DNA of 64,000 nucleotides. It comes from Meghimatium bilineatum (Eukaryota; Mollusca; Gastropoda; Stylommatophora; Philomycidae). Both the position numbers and the translations under genes were made by a program. Each line of letters opens with the position of its first letter. The first letter of the stretch is position 1. Where the stretch lies: assembly GCA_034231615.1 (NCBI GenBank), contig CM067304.1, positions 21,448,589 to 21,512,588 on the forward strand, written 5' to 3'. Below the pieces are notes generated by a model. The model was not told the origin of the DNA. It made no database searches and worked only from the letters and a program-made list of their open reading frames with translations. Of the stretch, positions 28,085 to 37,879 are shown piece after piece.

Positions 28085-30460
28085 ACAAATCTCATCCTTA
28101 TTAACCAGCCAGCAGACTCGCCAACCTTCTACTCGAGAGCATGGCACACCACCTCTACACCAGATCTGGCATTCCACTCACCAGGCTTGGAATGGAACAT
28201 CACACGTGTTGTTGGAAAGCAGCTTGGAGGTAGTGACCACAGACCAGTATTTCTGGAAATCCACAATGAATTTACCAAGGACAGCAGCACGCTCACTAGG
28301 TGGAATTATAAAAGGGCAGACTGGAAAATGTACCAGCATTTAACCAGTGTTCTAGCTAAGGACATGAACTTGGACAAAGACATCACTAGAGCAGTGAGTG
28401 AGTTTAATAGATGTATACTACATGCTGCTAGTAAAACCATACCCAGGGGGGCACGCAAAAACTACAAACCCTACTGGAATGATGAACTTGAAAAGCTGCA
28501 AAATGAGATGGAAACATCTAGACAGCAGGCTGAGAACAGACCTAGCCAAAAACATCACAACAAATATCAGCAAACAAAGGCTAAATTTCAAAGAGCCAAG
28601 TTACAAGCCAGACGGAGCAGCTGGAAAGAAAAAACAGAGTCGCTGAACCTAGAAAGAGATACTAGGAAATTATGGAAACTTGTAAAACAACTAAATGATG
28701 AAGGTACAGGGAGAAATACCAGGATCACACTTTATAAAGATAGAGACATTTTAACAGGTAAACATGCAGCTGATTACTTTGCAGAAGACAATAACGTCAA
28801 AGTCAGCCCAGACAAACAACAGGAGGTTCGAGAGAACCAGCAAAACATTGGACAAGGTGAACCTATACCTGAAGTCATGGAGGCACCAATCACAATGAGA
28901 GAACTGGAGCATGCAATATCCAAATTAAAAATGAAAATGTCCCCTGGAGCTGATGGAGTGTCCAATGAAATGATTAGAAACCTGGGAATTGCAGCAAGAG
29001 CAAAGCTACTGCAGATCTTTAACACAAGCTGGTCCACACGTAATGTACCACAGGCATGGAGAGAAGCAATAATGATACCACTCCTCAAATCAGGAAAAGA
29101 TGGCAACACAGTCTCCAACTACAGGCCCATCAACCTCACAAGCTGTCTATGCAAAACAATGGAACGCATTTTCAATCTTAGGATGCAGTGGTACCTTGAA
29201 AGTGAAAACCTTCTGGTATCACAGCAAGCAGGTTTCAGACAGTGCTACTCTACTGAAGATCAGGCAACCTACCTCTCCCAAGAGATTGAGGATGCCTTCC
29301 AAGATAAGAAACTGGTACTAGCAGCATGGATAGACATCAGAAAATCATTTGATAAGGTCTGGAAAGAAGGGCTCCTAAAGAAATTACAAAATTGCAGGGT
29401 TAGCTCAAGAATGTACAAATGGATAAAAGCATACCTTCATAATAGAAGAGCTAGGGTACAATTAGATGGTCGCAAGAGCAAGAAAGTTCTACTGCGTCAT
29501 CGAGTCCCCCAGGGAGGAGTCCTGTCACCCACACTTTTCTTGGTTTACATCAATGACCTAGTTGCTGAACTACCACACGGGATCAAAGTGGCAATGTATG
29601 CTGACGACCTGGTAATCTGGTGCACGGAAGAACATGCAACAGTGGCCACTAAACAAATACAAAGAGCTATCGATGCCCTAACATTATGGGCAAATAGATG
29701 GTGCGTCAGCATTAACACAGAAAAGTGCAGCACTACACTCTTTACCCTCTCACCAAAACAAAAAGCTGCTCATATCAAGATAGATGGAGAGCTCTTGAAA
29801 GAAGACAAACAACCCACATACCTCGGAGTTACTTTTGATGATAAACTGACATGGAAGCAACACATAAACAAAGCAACAACAAAAGCCAGGAGGAAGTTAG
29901 CTATCCTGAGAAAACTAAGTGGAACCACATGGGGAGCCAGTGGGAATATACTCAGTAAAGTTTACCAGCAAGGCATAAGACCACACCTGGAATATGGTTC
30001 AGCTGCGTGGTGTCCTGCATCAAACACCACATTACAAGATCTAGATAAAGTGCAAAACCAGGCACTTAGAATAATGTTGGGAGCAATGAAATCAACACCC
30101 ATAGCAGAGATGCAGAAAATGGGAAGAATGCAAACACTTGGCGAACGAAGAGACACAAAAGTACTAATTCAAGCAGAAAAGTTTCAGTGTATGCCAAGTC
30201 ATCCAATGAAGGAAAGATTCCAAAATCTAGCAATGGGGCGACTGAAAAGAAGCAGCTTTATCCATCAAGCTAAACGACTCCGTAGACAACTTACAGACCT
30301 AACCGAAGTTGACAGCCCCTTAAGGTCTATACCAGAACAAACCCCGTGGAGTGAAAGCCATGGAATGCCAATATACATCCAGACCCATGTGAAAGGAATA
30401 CTAAGCGAGGACGAACAGAACAGTGTGCAGCGAATGAGTCACCCTCAGTTTCCTGGATGA
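28085..30460 (+). CDS. LINE ORF2: endonuclease end and reverse transcriptase
   Basis: The frame is open from about 28085, with the first ATG at 28187. SDHRPV (residue ~18 from that ATG) is the last motif of the APE-type endonuclease. The reverse transcriptase follows: SPGADGVSNEMI, SGKDGNTVSNYRPINLTS, WIDIRKSFDKVW (first catalytic Asp), VPQGGVLSPTLF and MYADDLVIW (catalytic YADD). After it come the thumb and connection segment with TYLGVTFD and LEYGSAAWC. The 5' end, with most of the endonuclease and any ORF1, is missing. It would make DNA from its own RNA at a nicked target, but cannot without the endonuclease. Confidence 0.93.
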   Translation, partial: TNLILINQPADSPTFYSRAWHTTSTPDLAFHSPGLEWNITRVVGKQLGGSDHRPVFLEIHNEFTKDSSTLTRWNYKRADWKMYQHLTSVLAKDMNLDKDITRAVSEFNRCILHAASKTIPRGARKNYKPYWNDELEKLQNEMETSRQQAENRPSQKHHNKYQQTKAKFQRAKLQARRSSWKEKTESLNLERDTRKLWKLVKQLNDEGTGRNTRITLYKDRDILTGKHAADYFAEDNNVKVSPDKQQEVRENQQNIGQGEPIPEVMEAPITMRELEHAISKLKMKMSPGADGVSNEMIRNLGIAARAKLLQIFNTSWSTRNVPQAWREAIMIPLLKSGKDGNTVSNYRPINLTSCLCKTMERIFNLRMQWYLESENLLVSQQAGFRQCYSTEDQATYLSQEIEDAFQDKKLVLAAWIDIRKSFDKVWKEGLLKKLQNCRVSSRMYKWIKAYLHNRRARVQLDGRKSKKVLLRHRVPQGGVLSPTLFLVYINDLVAELPHGIKVAMYADDLVIWCTEEHATVATKQIQRAIDALTLWANRWCVSINTEKCSTTLFTLSPKQKAAHIKIDGELLKEDKQPTYLGVTFDDKLTWKQHINKATTKARRKLAILRKLSGTTWGASGNILSKVYQQGIRPHLEYGSAAWCPASNTTLQDLDKVQNQALRIMLGAMKSTPIAEMQKMGRMQTLGERRDTKVLIQAEKFQCMPSHPMKERFQNLAMGRLKRSSFIHQAKRLRRQLTDLTEVDSPLRSIPEQTPWSESHGMPIYIQTHVKGILSEDEQNSVQRMSHPQFPG

Positions 30461-31279
30461 GGAATATCCACAAGATATATGGGTCAGTGTGTACACAGAT
30501 GGGTCAGCACAGAATGCTGTGAGGAATGGAGGTGCAGGTGTATATATATAGAATATCCACACAAGCCTAGAGATACAATCAGAACACCAACAGGAAAATT
30601 CTGCAATAATTATGATGCAGAAATCCAGGCAATTAGTGTGGCAGCTAAAAAACTGCTGAACTCCAACTCTGGCCTACAGCCTGTGGTATTCCTGACAGAT
30701 GCAAGGTCAGTGCTTCAAGCTCTCCAGTCTGGAAAACTAACAGACTTAAAAAAACTACTTAGCGAATTGTCTTACCAGTATAGGATAACCATGCAGTGCA
30801 TACCCTCTCACTGTGGAATACCAGGAAATGAAAAAGCAGACCAACTGGCTAAAGAAGGTGCTGCCGAAGACCAACCAGATATACCAATCACATACCATCA
30901 GAAAAAACAGATGATCAAGTCAATAAGAAAGCCACAAACACCAACACAAGATGACTATCACATTATGAACAGACCAGAACAAGTTATAATTCTACGTCTC
31001 AGAACAGGACACAACCGACTCCGCAGTCACATGTATACAAAGTTCAAGATTGGCAACACGGCCATGTGTACATGTGGACAGGCAGCACAGAGTGCCAAAC
31101 ATATACTTCAAGAGTGTTCTGAGCATGAAACGCTGAGGCAGACATATTGGGCAGAGGAAACAACACTGGAATCAAAGCTCTATGGGACACTGTATGAACT
31201 ACAAAAGACAGTGAGTTTTATTAAGGAGACAGAATTACAGATATAGACATGTTTCAAGTGAACGAAAGAAGAAGAAGAA
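28089..31279 (+). mobile_element. 5'-truncated non-LTR retrotransposon (Jockey/I-like with RNase H)
   Basis: Flanked by the perfect 12-bp direct repeat GTCCCACTACAA (28077-28088 and 31280-31291), so its limits are known. It begins near the end of the endonuclease domain, contains the reverse transcriptase, RNase H and C-terminal zinc motif, and ends in a GAA-repeat tail. It is inserted in a family A SINE-like repeat whose two halves lie either side. The coding part is little decayed, so the insertion is probably young. Confidence 0.95.
30479..31246 (+). CDS. LINE ORF2 continuation: RNase H and C-terminal zinc motif
   Basis: Probably the same polyprotein as the upstream reverse transcriptase, separated by a TGA at 30458 and a frame change. 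It has DAEIQAISVAAKKLL (Glu), FLTDARSVLQAL (Asp) and PSHCGIPGNEKADQLAKEGA (the His/Asp end of RNase H); the opening Asp motif of RNase H near 30490 is disturbed. A CTCGQAAQSAKHILQEC zinc motif follows, as in I and Jockey-like elements with RNase H. The stop is at 31244, about 33 bases before the GAA tail. Confidence 0.88.
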   Translation: MGQCVHRWVSTECCEEWRCRCIYIEYPHKPRDTIRTPTGKFCNNYDAEIQAISVAAKKLLNSNSGLQPVVFLTDARSVLQALQSGKLTDLKKLLSELSYQYRITMQCIPSHCGIPGNEKADQLAKEGAAEDQPDIPITYHQKKQMIKSIRKPQTPTQDDYHIMNRPEQVIILRLRTGHNRLRSHMYTKFKIGNTAMCTCGQAAQSAKHILQECSEHETLRQTYWAEETTLESKLYGTLYELQKTVSFIKETELQI

Positions 31280-31350
31280 GTCCCACTACAAGAGAGATTC
31301 AGTGGAAGCTTGAGAATGAACAATGAAGATGAAGAAGATGATAAATCCAC
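31280..31350 (+). repeat. Second half of the SINE-like family A repeat split by the LINE
   Basis: GAGAGATTCAGTGGAAGCTTGAG-type sequence continues the repeat that begins near 27977 and stops at 28088. It ends in a GATGAAGAAGATGA tail. Confidence 0.8.
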
Positions 31351-31499
31351 TTTGAAAACAAGGGTAGCATTTTCCATCATGTGTCACAAATCTGTATCTC
31401 AAAATGTCTAAGGCATAGTGCAGAATTAATTTAACAACTGATATCATATCACTTCCAGCAGACACATAGAAGCTCATTCTTCCCAAGCACATGTCAAAT

Positions 31500-31866
31500 T
31501 ATATCCATCCATATCCGTAAGCTCATAACCCGCCAGGGTCATAGGGGTACCACATCAACACACAGTTCTCCAGCAATTTTTATCTTTAGCAATGCAGAGG
31601 AGTGATGAAAAATCCAGACCTGTCCAGTCTTGACACTGTCTGTCCATGATTTTCTTTTTGCTCTCCCCTGCTTCTTCCAGCCTTGACAGTTCCCTGCAGT
31701 ATTGCTTTTCACAAGTAATTATGTGGACATACATGTACACACCATGCACAGTTTTTGCCATTTCACTATAGAAAGGAGTGGTTCTCGTGGACCTGTATAC
31801 ATCTCTATTTTATTTCTTACATACACATTTGTCACATGCTCTCTATAGGAATTGTGTAGAATTTGT
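31500..31866 (-). mobile_element. LINE ORF2 C-terminal fragment and 3' end
   Basis: The minus strand reads DRQCQDWTGLDFSSLL..AKDKNCWRTVC, the WTG..... A.DR..WR pattern at LINE C-termini. The same repeat recurs at 58510-58860 and 61090-61620. Confidence 0.7.
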
Positions 31867-31878
31867 CTGTAAAATTTG

Positions 31879-33359
31879 TTAGTTAGTTAGTTAGTCGTCG
31901 GATCATCATCACTGCAAACTGGACACATCCATAGTTGCTCCGATCTCTCCTTGAGTGTATCCGCCATCACACTTCTGCTGACAGTACCGGTCCTATGCTG
32001 GTTGACAATCATTCTTCTGCGCCCTCCAAAATGTTCACCTCTAGCAACACCGCATCTCAATCCCTGATCTTTAATCCTAGCCATTGAAAAGGAATCATCA
32101 TCCACATTAGTCTCACTCTCGCGTGTTATATCTCTTAAGGAGTTCAAAACGTCAGCGCGATCCATTGCCACAATCGCACACGATGCCAGTTGATCCGCTC
32201 TTTCATTGCCTCGAACGCCCACATGTCCCGGCACAAAAATAAATGTAACCGCTTTCAAGCTCGCATTTCTCAAGGCCTCAATCCACTGTTCGCGAACGAG
32301 ACCCACTTGTACCTTCTTAATCATACTCATAGAGTCACTCAAGATGCAGACCTGCGTTACTTTCTGTGTGCTTAGCCACTCAAATGCCTTGGTCACCGCC
32401 ATAGTCTCCATGGTCATACTACTCGTAGTGACCGCAAAGGCACCACTTTCCTCCTTGATCGTTTTACCTGCGCACTGAGCTGTAAAGGCCCAAGCACTGC
32501 GAACATGCCTAATTACAGATCCATCAGTGTATATAATCACATCCCCCTCTTTGGTATTCTCACTGATTAAAGCCTGCACTTCTTTCTCCACTACTGTGGG
32601 ACACCATTCTCTGCATTCCCTGCTAAGTGATATTACTACTCTCAAACAAGTTTCGAAATCTGTGGGTAGACCTATCCATTCCGCACCAGCTGCCACATCC
32701 TGTAATCTGCACACGCTTTGTATTACATCTTCAGCACGTCCCATCCACGACCTTCCTCTCTTGAGTCTGCTGCCTTTAACTTTCTGTATTTCGGAATGCA
32801 ACGGGTGTTCCTTATCTGCATGTATTTGAAGGTACGCCCGTGCACGGCAATACTGTAATCTATGCTCAGCTGTTGGGCAGTCAAGTAGGTATCGCATAGC
32901 TCTTGTCGATGTGTCTTTTGTGCATCCCAGAATGATACGCATTGCTGCATTCTGGACTCTATCCAGTCTTTCGATCTGAGTTTGGCTAAGAGTCAGAATT
33001 GCCAGTGCATATTCCACCACAGCCACAACCAAACCCTGGTACAAAAGAAATAACAATCTTTGCTCACACTGCGCAGCAGCCATAACCTTCATTGCTGCTA
33101 AGCCTTTGCCTGCCCTTATGATAATGTGGTCAACATGTTCCCTGAAACTCAGGCTTCTGTCAAAAAACACACCCAGATATCTCATTGTGCTAGTTCTTTC
33201 TAAACTTTTCCCTGAACAACGAAACTTGTGGCATGGGTGTCTTTACCATGTGATTGTTCAATGAAAACCACGTCACGAATGCCTTAGACGGATTAACCAC
33301 TGCTCCCGTATCTCGACACCAATTTGTCAGTCTGTCCAGCTCCTTCTGTAGTTCCACGA
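31879..33359 (-). mobile_element. I-clade-like LINE, 5'-truncated, with intact RNase H
   Basis: Flanked by the 12-bp direct repeat CTGTAAAATTTG (31867-31878 and 33360-33371). The 3' end carries a TTAGTTAG (AACTAACT on the coding strand) tail. The open frame covers 33185-31887. Sequence from 33186 to 33359 continues the same protein in a shifted frame toward the reverse transcriptase. It is the same family as 25535-26308. Confidence 0.93.
31887..33185 (-). CDS. LINE ORF2 C-terminal half: thumb region, RNase H, CCHC-like end
   Basis: 432 residues. It starts in the reverse transcriptase tail (MRYLGVFFDRSLSFREH, VEYALAILTLSQTQIERLDR). The RNase H domain shows all its acidic positions: IIYTDGSV, METMAVTKAFEWL, ILSDSMSMI and the closing GHVGVRGNERADQLA. 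The C-terminus MCPVCSDDDPTTN holds a CxxC pair. The catalytic reverse transcriptase core is absent, so the element is dead on arrival. The RNase H would remove template RNA after first-strand synthesis. Confidence 0.92.
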   Translation of the reverse strand: MRYLGVFFDRSLSFREHVDHIIIRAGKGLAAMKVMAAAQCEQRLLFLLYQGLVVAVVEYALAILTLSQTQIERLDRVQNAAMRIILGCTKDTSTRAMRYLLDCPTAEHRLQYCRARAYLQIHADKEHPLHSEIQKVKGSRLKRGRSWMGRAEDVIQSVCRLQDVAAGAEWIGLPTDFETCLRVVISLSRECREWCPTVVEKEVQALISENTKEGDVIIYTDGSVIRHVRSAWAFTAQCAGKTIKEESGAFAVTTSSMTMETMAVTKAFEWLSTQKVTQVCILSDSMSMIKKVQVGLVREQWIEALRNASLKAVTFIFVPGHVGVRGNERADQLASCAIVAMDRADVLNSLRDITRESETNVDDDSFSMARIKDQGLRCGVARGEHFGGRRRMIVNQHRTGTVSRSVMADTLKERSEQLWMCPVCSDDDPTTN

Positions 33360-33689
33360 CTGTAAAATTTGTATTTGTATTGATGGATATGCATGCTTAC
33401 AGTTCCAGTGGCTCGCTGGTTATTTAGTCAAGAAGGAACTCATGACTCTTTATGAATGTCAATAGTACCATGTTATCTGAGTAACTAATATTGAAATCAT
33501 AACTTGTCACCGCAGATTGAGCACAGGGTTATGAAACTGGCATAGCTGGTGGGTAAGGGTTTAAAGTCACATTTTGGTGACTTTGATGATGGTCCTTCAA
33601 TCATGCATATGAGTCCACCGTAGCGATATCTGGGAATATGACTCTTATAAGAAATAGGGAAATTCAAAGTTCAGTTTTATTATTATTAT

Positions 33690-34060
33690 TACTGTCACTT
33701 CTAGAACTATTTATATAATTATAACTGTTACGTCTAGAACTATTACTGTCATTTCTGGAACTATTTCTATAATTATTACTGTACTTATGGAACTATGTCA
33801 CTTCCGGAACTATTTCTATCATTATTACTGTCTCTACTGGAATTATTTCTGTCATGTCTGGAACTATTTATGTCAGTTATGAAACTATTACTGTCATTTA
33901 TGAAACTATTTATGTCACTTTGGAACTATTTCTGTCACTTCTGGAACTGTTACTGTCATTTCTTGAACTATTTATATCACTTTGGAACTATTTCTGTCAC
34001 TTCTTGAACTGTTACTGTCATTTCTTGAACTATGACAGAAACTTCAGGAACTATTTTTGA
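33690..34060. repeat. Degenerate minisatellite, about 21-24 bp unit
   Basis: Roughly fifteen copies of CTGTCACTTCTGGAACTATT-like units with much variation. It lies just downstream of the kinase stop codon, probably within the 3' untranslated region. An AATAAA on the minus strand at 33676-33681 is a candidate polyadenylation signal beyond it. Confidence 0.85.
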
Positions 34061-34157
34061 CACGTGAAATATTTCTGCGATACTGGCAGTTATCAATGGA
34101 GTCCTTGTACTGAAGATCTTCTGATATCACGAAGTTATCAATGAAGGCAAGCTAAAA

Positions 34158-36236
34158 TTATATAAACGATGGAGTTGTGCCACTTGGGAGGTTCCATTCA
34201 AAATTCTGGGCATTGCCGGAGATCTTGGATAAATTGAAAGGTTCTACGTTGTCTGAACTTGCTAATATATTGCTCGTGCTTCTAGACCGATGTCTGCTCA
34301 GATCTGCAGCAGTTGCTGACAGCATTTGGGGATGACTTTCTCCGAGGTTCTTCCAAGCTTGAAGGTGGTTGATAGATTCAATATCAATATTTGTGTTCTG
34401 GAGATGTGATGACAAATTCTGGTTTTTGCTGGCGCTAGATGTATAAAAATGTTGTTTATCAAAGACTGAGTTGTTTGGAGTCTGACTGAAAGTAGTTTCT
34501 CCCTGCAGCGTTAAATTCTGCTGAGATTTAAATCGAAGTGATCGTCGTGGTGCTGGTATAGGTTTAACAGGAATAGATGGTTTAGGCATACTGACTGGTC
34601 TCTGTGCAGGAACTGGTCTCAAAGGGGGAATAGGTCGTTGAGGTGCTGAGATTGTTTGAGAGGGATTTGTTACAGATGTTTGTGCGTGGTTAAGTCTCAG
34701 ATAATTTGAATTGACTGAATTATTTGTTGAATTGACTGAATAGTTAATAGTTGGAGGCTGCGGCCGATGTGAGTTTTTGTTATAAATCACATCAGAGTTT
34801 TGATTGAATCTGGTTTGAGGAAAAGGAGCAGATATTGTTGGTGGGGCTTCAAGTATTTTATAGCCCTGATCTGTGAGTTGAGTGTTGTTTGGTAAGTTAA
34901 ATCCTGCACTGTGAGAAGTACCTCTAGAGTTTGATGTTTGGGTTTGATATGGTGAAGTGATTAATTCTGAAACTGGTTTATTTGTTACATAGTTTGGCAA
35001 GACATAACCAGATGATGTCTGATTATAATTTGGCTGAGAGAAGCTTGCAGTTTTCATTGCTTTTAGAATCACTGTCGGCGGAGCTTCAACAGTTTTGAGT
35101 GTTATTGTTGGTGGAGCTTCAACAGATTTGAGTGTTATTGTTGGCAAAGCCTCAACGGATTTGAGTGTTACTGTTGGTGGGGGCGCAACTGATTTGATTG
35201 TAATTGTTGGTGGGGTCTCAACAGGTTTGTATTCAACGCTCCCTCTGTTTATATTTCCAGATGACCCATTTGTATTGCTGTGAAAGTTGTTTCTAGTTGC
35301 GATGGAAGACACTAATGGAACAGCAGTGCTATCATTAGTTCTCTTGATTGCTTCAGCATGACTTTGAGTGTTGACACCATTGTTCTGCTTACTGGAGTTG
35401 ACATATTCTTGCTGTGTACTATCACCGATTCCATACATTGCACTCCTACTGTTTTCATTATTTCCATCCACACTTCTCTTTCTAGCATCGTATCCAGAAT
35501 TGGCTACACTTCCACTTCTAGCATCGTATCTAAAACTGGCTATATTGCTGTTTCCAGCATCATTCTCAGAACTGGCTACATTGTTGCTTCTAGCATCATA
35601 CCCAGAATTGGCTACATTGTTGCTTCTAACATCATACCCAGAATTGGCTACACTGGTGCTTCTATCAAAGACAGAACTGGTCACATTGTTGCTTCTAGCA
35701 TCATACCCAGAATTGGCTACACTGGTGCTTCTAGCATCATACCCAGAATTGGCTACACTGGTACTTCTGGCATCATATCCAGAAATGAGCACATTCTTGC
35801 TTTTTCCAAAGGTAGAATCGATTGTACTGTTCAGCCCACCATCTGACTTAACAGCTTGTTGAAATCTGAGGTTGGATGATGAGGTCAATATTGACTCAAT
35901 CGGTCTGTCATTTGTGATTGATGGATTATGTGTACTCAAATCAACGTTCTGTGTGTCCTGACTCGATGAAGTTCCTCGAATTTCTGGAAAAGGTTTCTTG
36001 TGATCTAGAGAAAACTGAGATGACTTGAGCTGGTCCAGTGGTTGTTGCTGTGGAGGAGTCTGTGATCGCTGTTCATCGTGTGATGAGTTCAGCCTTTCAG
36101 GCGCTTGATGCTGATTTTGTTTGCTAACTTGTGATGTTTGAAGTCTGTGTTCTGAAAGATGATGTGGTACTTGTTTATCTAAGCAATAATTTGAATAGTC
36201 TGGTTCATCGGCTACTGTGTTTCCACTGTCATCAAA
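34158..36236 (-). CDS. AGC kinase (RSKR/S6KL-like), terminal exon
   Basis: This exon starts at 36236 after a good acceptor (TTCTATTCACAG) and runs 692 codons to a stop at 34158. It continues in phase from the exon at 38542-38643 (FDQ then FDDSGN). It is low-complexity and probably disordered, rich in Ser, Asn and Thr. Two coding minisatellites stand out: about nine copies of a 12-residue SGYDARSTSVAN-type unit (about 35490-35800), and five copies of an 11-residue VEAPPTITLKS-type unit (about 35055-35225). A proline-rich tract with PxxP words (PIPPLRPVPAQRPV, VKPIPAPRR; about 34540-34650) could bind SH3 domains. Vertebrate RSKR as I know it lacks such a tail. Confidence 0.85.
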   Translation of the reverse strand, partial: FDDSGNTVADEPDYSNYCLDKQVPHHLSEHRLQTSQVSKQNQHQAPERLNSSHDEQRSQTPPQQQPLDQLKSSQFSLDHKKPFPEIRGTSSSQDTQNVDLSTHNPSITNDRPIESILTSSSNLRFQQAVKSDGGLNSTIDSTFGKSKNVLISGYDARSTSVANSGYDARSTSVANSGYDARSNNVTSSVFDRSTSVANSGYDVRSNNVANSGYDARSNNVASSENDAGNSNIASFRYDARSGSVANSGYDARKRSVDGNNENSRSAMYGIGDSTQQEYVNSSKQNNGVNTQSHAEAIKRTNDSTAVPLVSSIATRNNFHSNTNGSSGNINRGSVEYKPVETPPTITIKSVAPPPTVTLKSVEALPTITLKSVEAPPTITLKTVEAPPTVILKAMKTASFSQPNYNQTSSGYVLPNYVTNKPVSELITSPYQTQTSNSRGTSHSAGFNLPNNTQLTDQGYKILEAPPTISAPFPQTRFNQNSDVIYNKNSHRPQPPTINYSVNSTNNSVNSNYLRLNHAQTSVTNPSQTISAPQRPIPPLRPVPAQRPVSMPKPSIPVKPIPAPRRSLRFKSQQNLTLQGETTFSQTPNNSVFDKQHFYTSSASKNQNLSSHLQNTNIDIESINHLQAWKNLGESHPQMLSATAADLSRHRSRSTSNILASSDNVEPFNLSKISGNAQNFEWNLPSGTTPSFI

Positions 36237-36319
36237 CTGTGAATAGAAACAACTATTTAGCAGCAAACACAAGAGAAATCTGGCACAATGTGTGAGGCTA
36301 CAGTAAAACTTGTTACAGA

Positions 36320-36900
36320 TAGATAATGAAATAATTCCTTTAGTAGCTGTGAGTACATAGCTCGACAGCCTATAGTCTTTCTGGTAAAAGTAGTTCTTCA
36401 TAATTATGTAACTGAGGCGACACTTACTCTCTGAAAGGCATGATTGTGTCAATGGAAAAAAGGGGGTGAGTTATGGATGTATGTTTAGTTCCCAAAGAAA
36501 AGCACTCCAGTGTGCCAGTATCACATCCTGTAAGGAGCACCACACAATTCTGGGTCAACTATCTCAACTTCTTCTGTCAGATTTGTTGACCTATTGACTG
36601 TGATGGCACATCTAGCATTCCTCATCACCTAGGAGCATGTCCCAGTCAACTAGGAGCCTGCTACAAAAATACAATGTCCACTGGTATGCATCTCTTTGTC
36701 ATCCATGGAATGATTTGAAAGAAGAAATTGAGAAAAGATATGACACTGATTTTTACAGATTTTTTAAGTAAGTTCACAAGTGACATGTCAGTCTATCCCC
36801 CAACTTTTCTTCAACATTTCTCCAATGACATGTCTGGAAAGAAGACAGTGGTCCTATTCTTTGCATCTTGAACTATAAATCCAGGCCCCTGTTGTCACAC
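36320..36900 (-). repeat. Dispersed repeat family E, long copy
   Basis: Matches 48280-48880 along most of its length, starting at GAAATAATTCCTTTAG..GCTGTGAG and including CTTTCTGGTAAAAGTAG and a GACATGTCTGGA-like end. Shorter copies are at 24845-24960, 41880-42075 and 63865-63985. It is non-coding and sits in the last intron of the kinase gene. Confidence 0.75.
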
Positions 36901-37159
36901 AGTCATTATCAATAGATAGTAATGAGAAAACACAAATTAATCATTCTTATAGTTCACAAAACAGACACAAAATACATGTATTTGGTAATACAGATTGGTA
37001 AATTAACTGACAGATTGAAATATGTTGTGTAGTGAAATGATCTGACCAAAAGACAATGACAACATAAATAGACTGCAGGAAAAAACAATCCCTTATCTTT
37101 CAGTTTTTAACTGGACATTCTAGCTATTTCAACTATCAGACCCCAGCAACTACTTGACT

Positions 37160-37460
37160 GTTCCAGGCTGAAAAGTGCAGATATCACAGCCAAGCTGTAA
37201 ACCACGACACAAAACATTCTGTTCTCCAGACTACATTTGCTAATCTGCAGGAGTTTGAGAATGAACACAGTAGAAGAGGATGGCTGAGAGAATGGCAAGC
37301 AAAGCATTTATGGGAATACCCGTTGTGCAGTGATGCTGGTTCCTGATCAAGATTCAAGATGAGATCTTCGTCTTCTTCTCCTTGGAAATATATCCCAGAG
37401 AATAGAGATGCTTCATGCCATGGGTTTTATTTGCATCAATGGTCCAACTCATCAGACTTC
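37160..37460. repeat. SINE-like family B fragment followed by a family A fragment
   Basis: 37160-37275 carries the family B middle and tail (GTGCAGATATCACAGCCAAG, CTAATCTGCAGGAGTTTGAG). 37365-37460 carries a decayed family A copy in the opposite orientation (CTTCGTCTTCTTCTCC, then CAGAGAATAGAGATGC). Confidence 0.65.
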
Positions 37461-37879
37461 TGTTGTGGAATGTATATGTTCAGCGATTTTCCATTTCTGA
37501 TGAATGTTAGATGTCTGTAGCCATATTGCTAGTAAGCCAGCATGTTGTCAAAACCTGCTCATGATGTAGGCCACACAGCAAGCTGACCTTTTTTGTCACC
37601 CATCTCAATGTTTCCACTGTCATCATTGCTTAACTTTACCAAAAAAGGCTAGAGATATTATCATAGTACCAACAGGAACATTCAGTAATAATTTTGATGC
37701 ATAAATTTGAGCAATCAGGGTTGCAATTGAAAAACTACTGAACTCCAATTATGGTCAAGTTAGTAGTATTTCTGACAGATGTAAAATTAGTAATCAAAGC
37801 AATTCCATTCTGAAAAACTGCTGAATGTTAATCTCGGTCCACGTTAGTATTTCTGTTAGATGCAAGATTGGTAATCTTC

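Noticed and set aside
35095..35862. Plus-strand frames of 60-164 residues opposite the kinase tail
   Set aside because: Antisense shadows of the in-frame coding minisatellites; the minus strand has splice-consistent coding and the plus strand has none.
36237..36452. N-terminal 72 residues of the long frame ending at 34158
   Set aside because: Intron sequence containing a dispersed repeat; a strong splice acceptor at 36237 and phase agreement with the preceding exon place the exon start at 36236.
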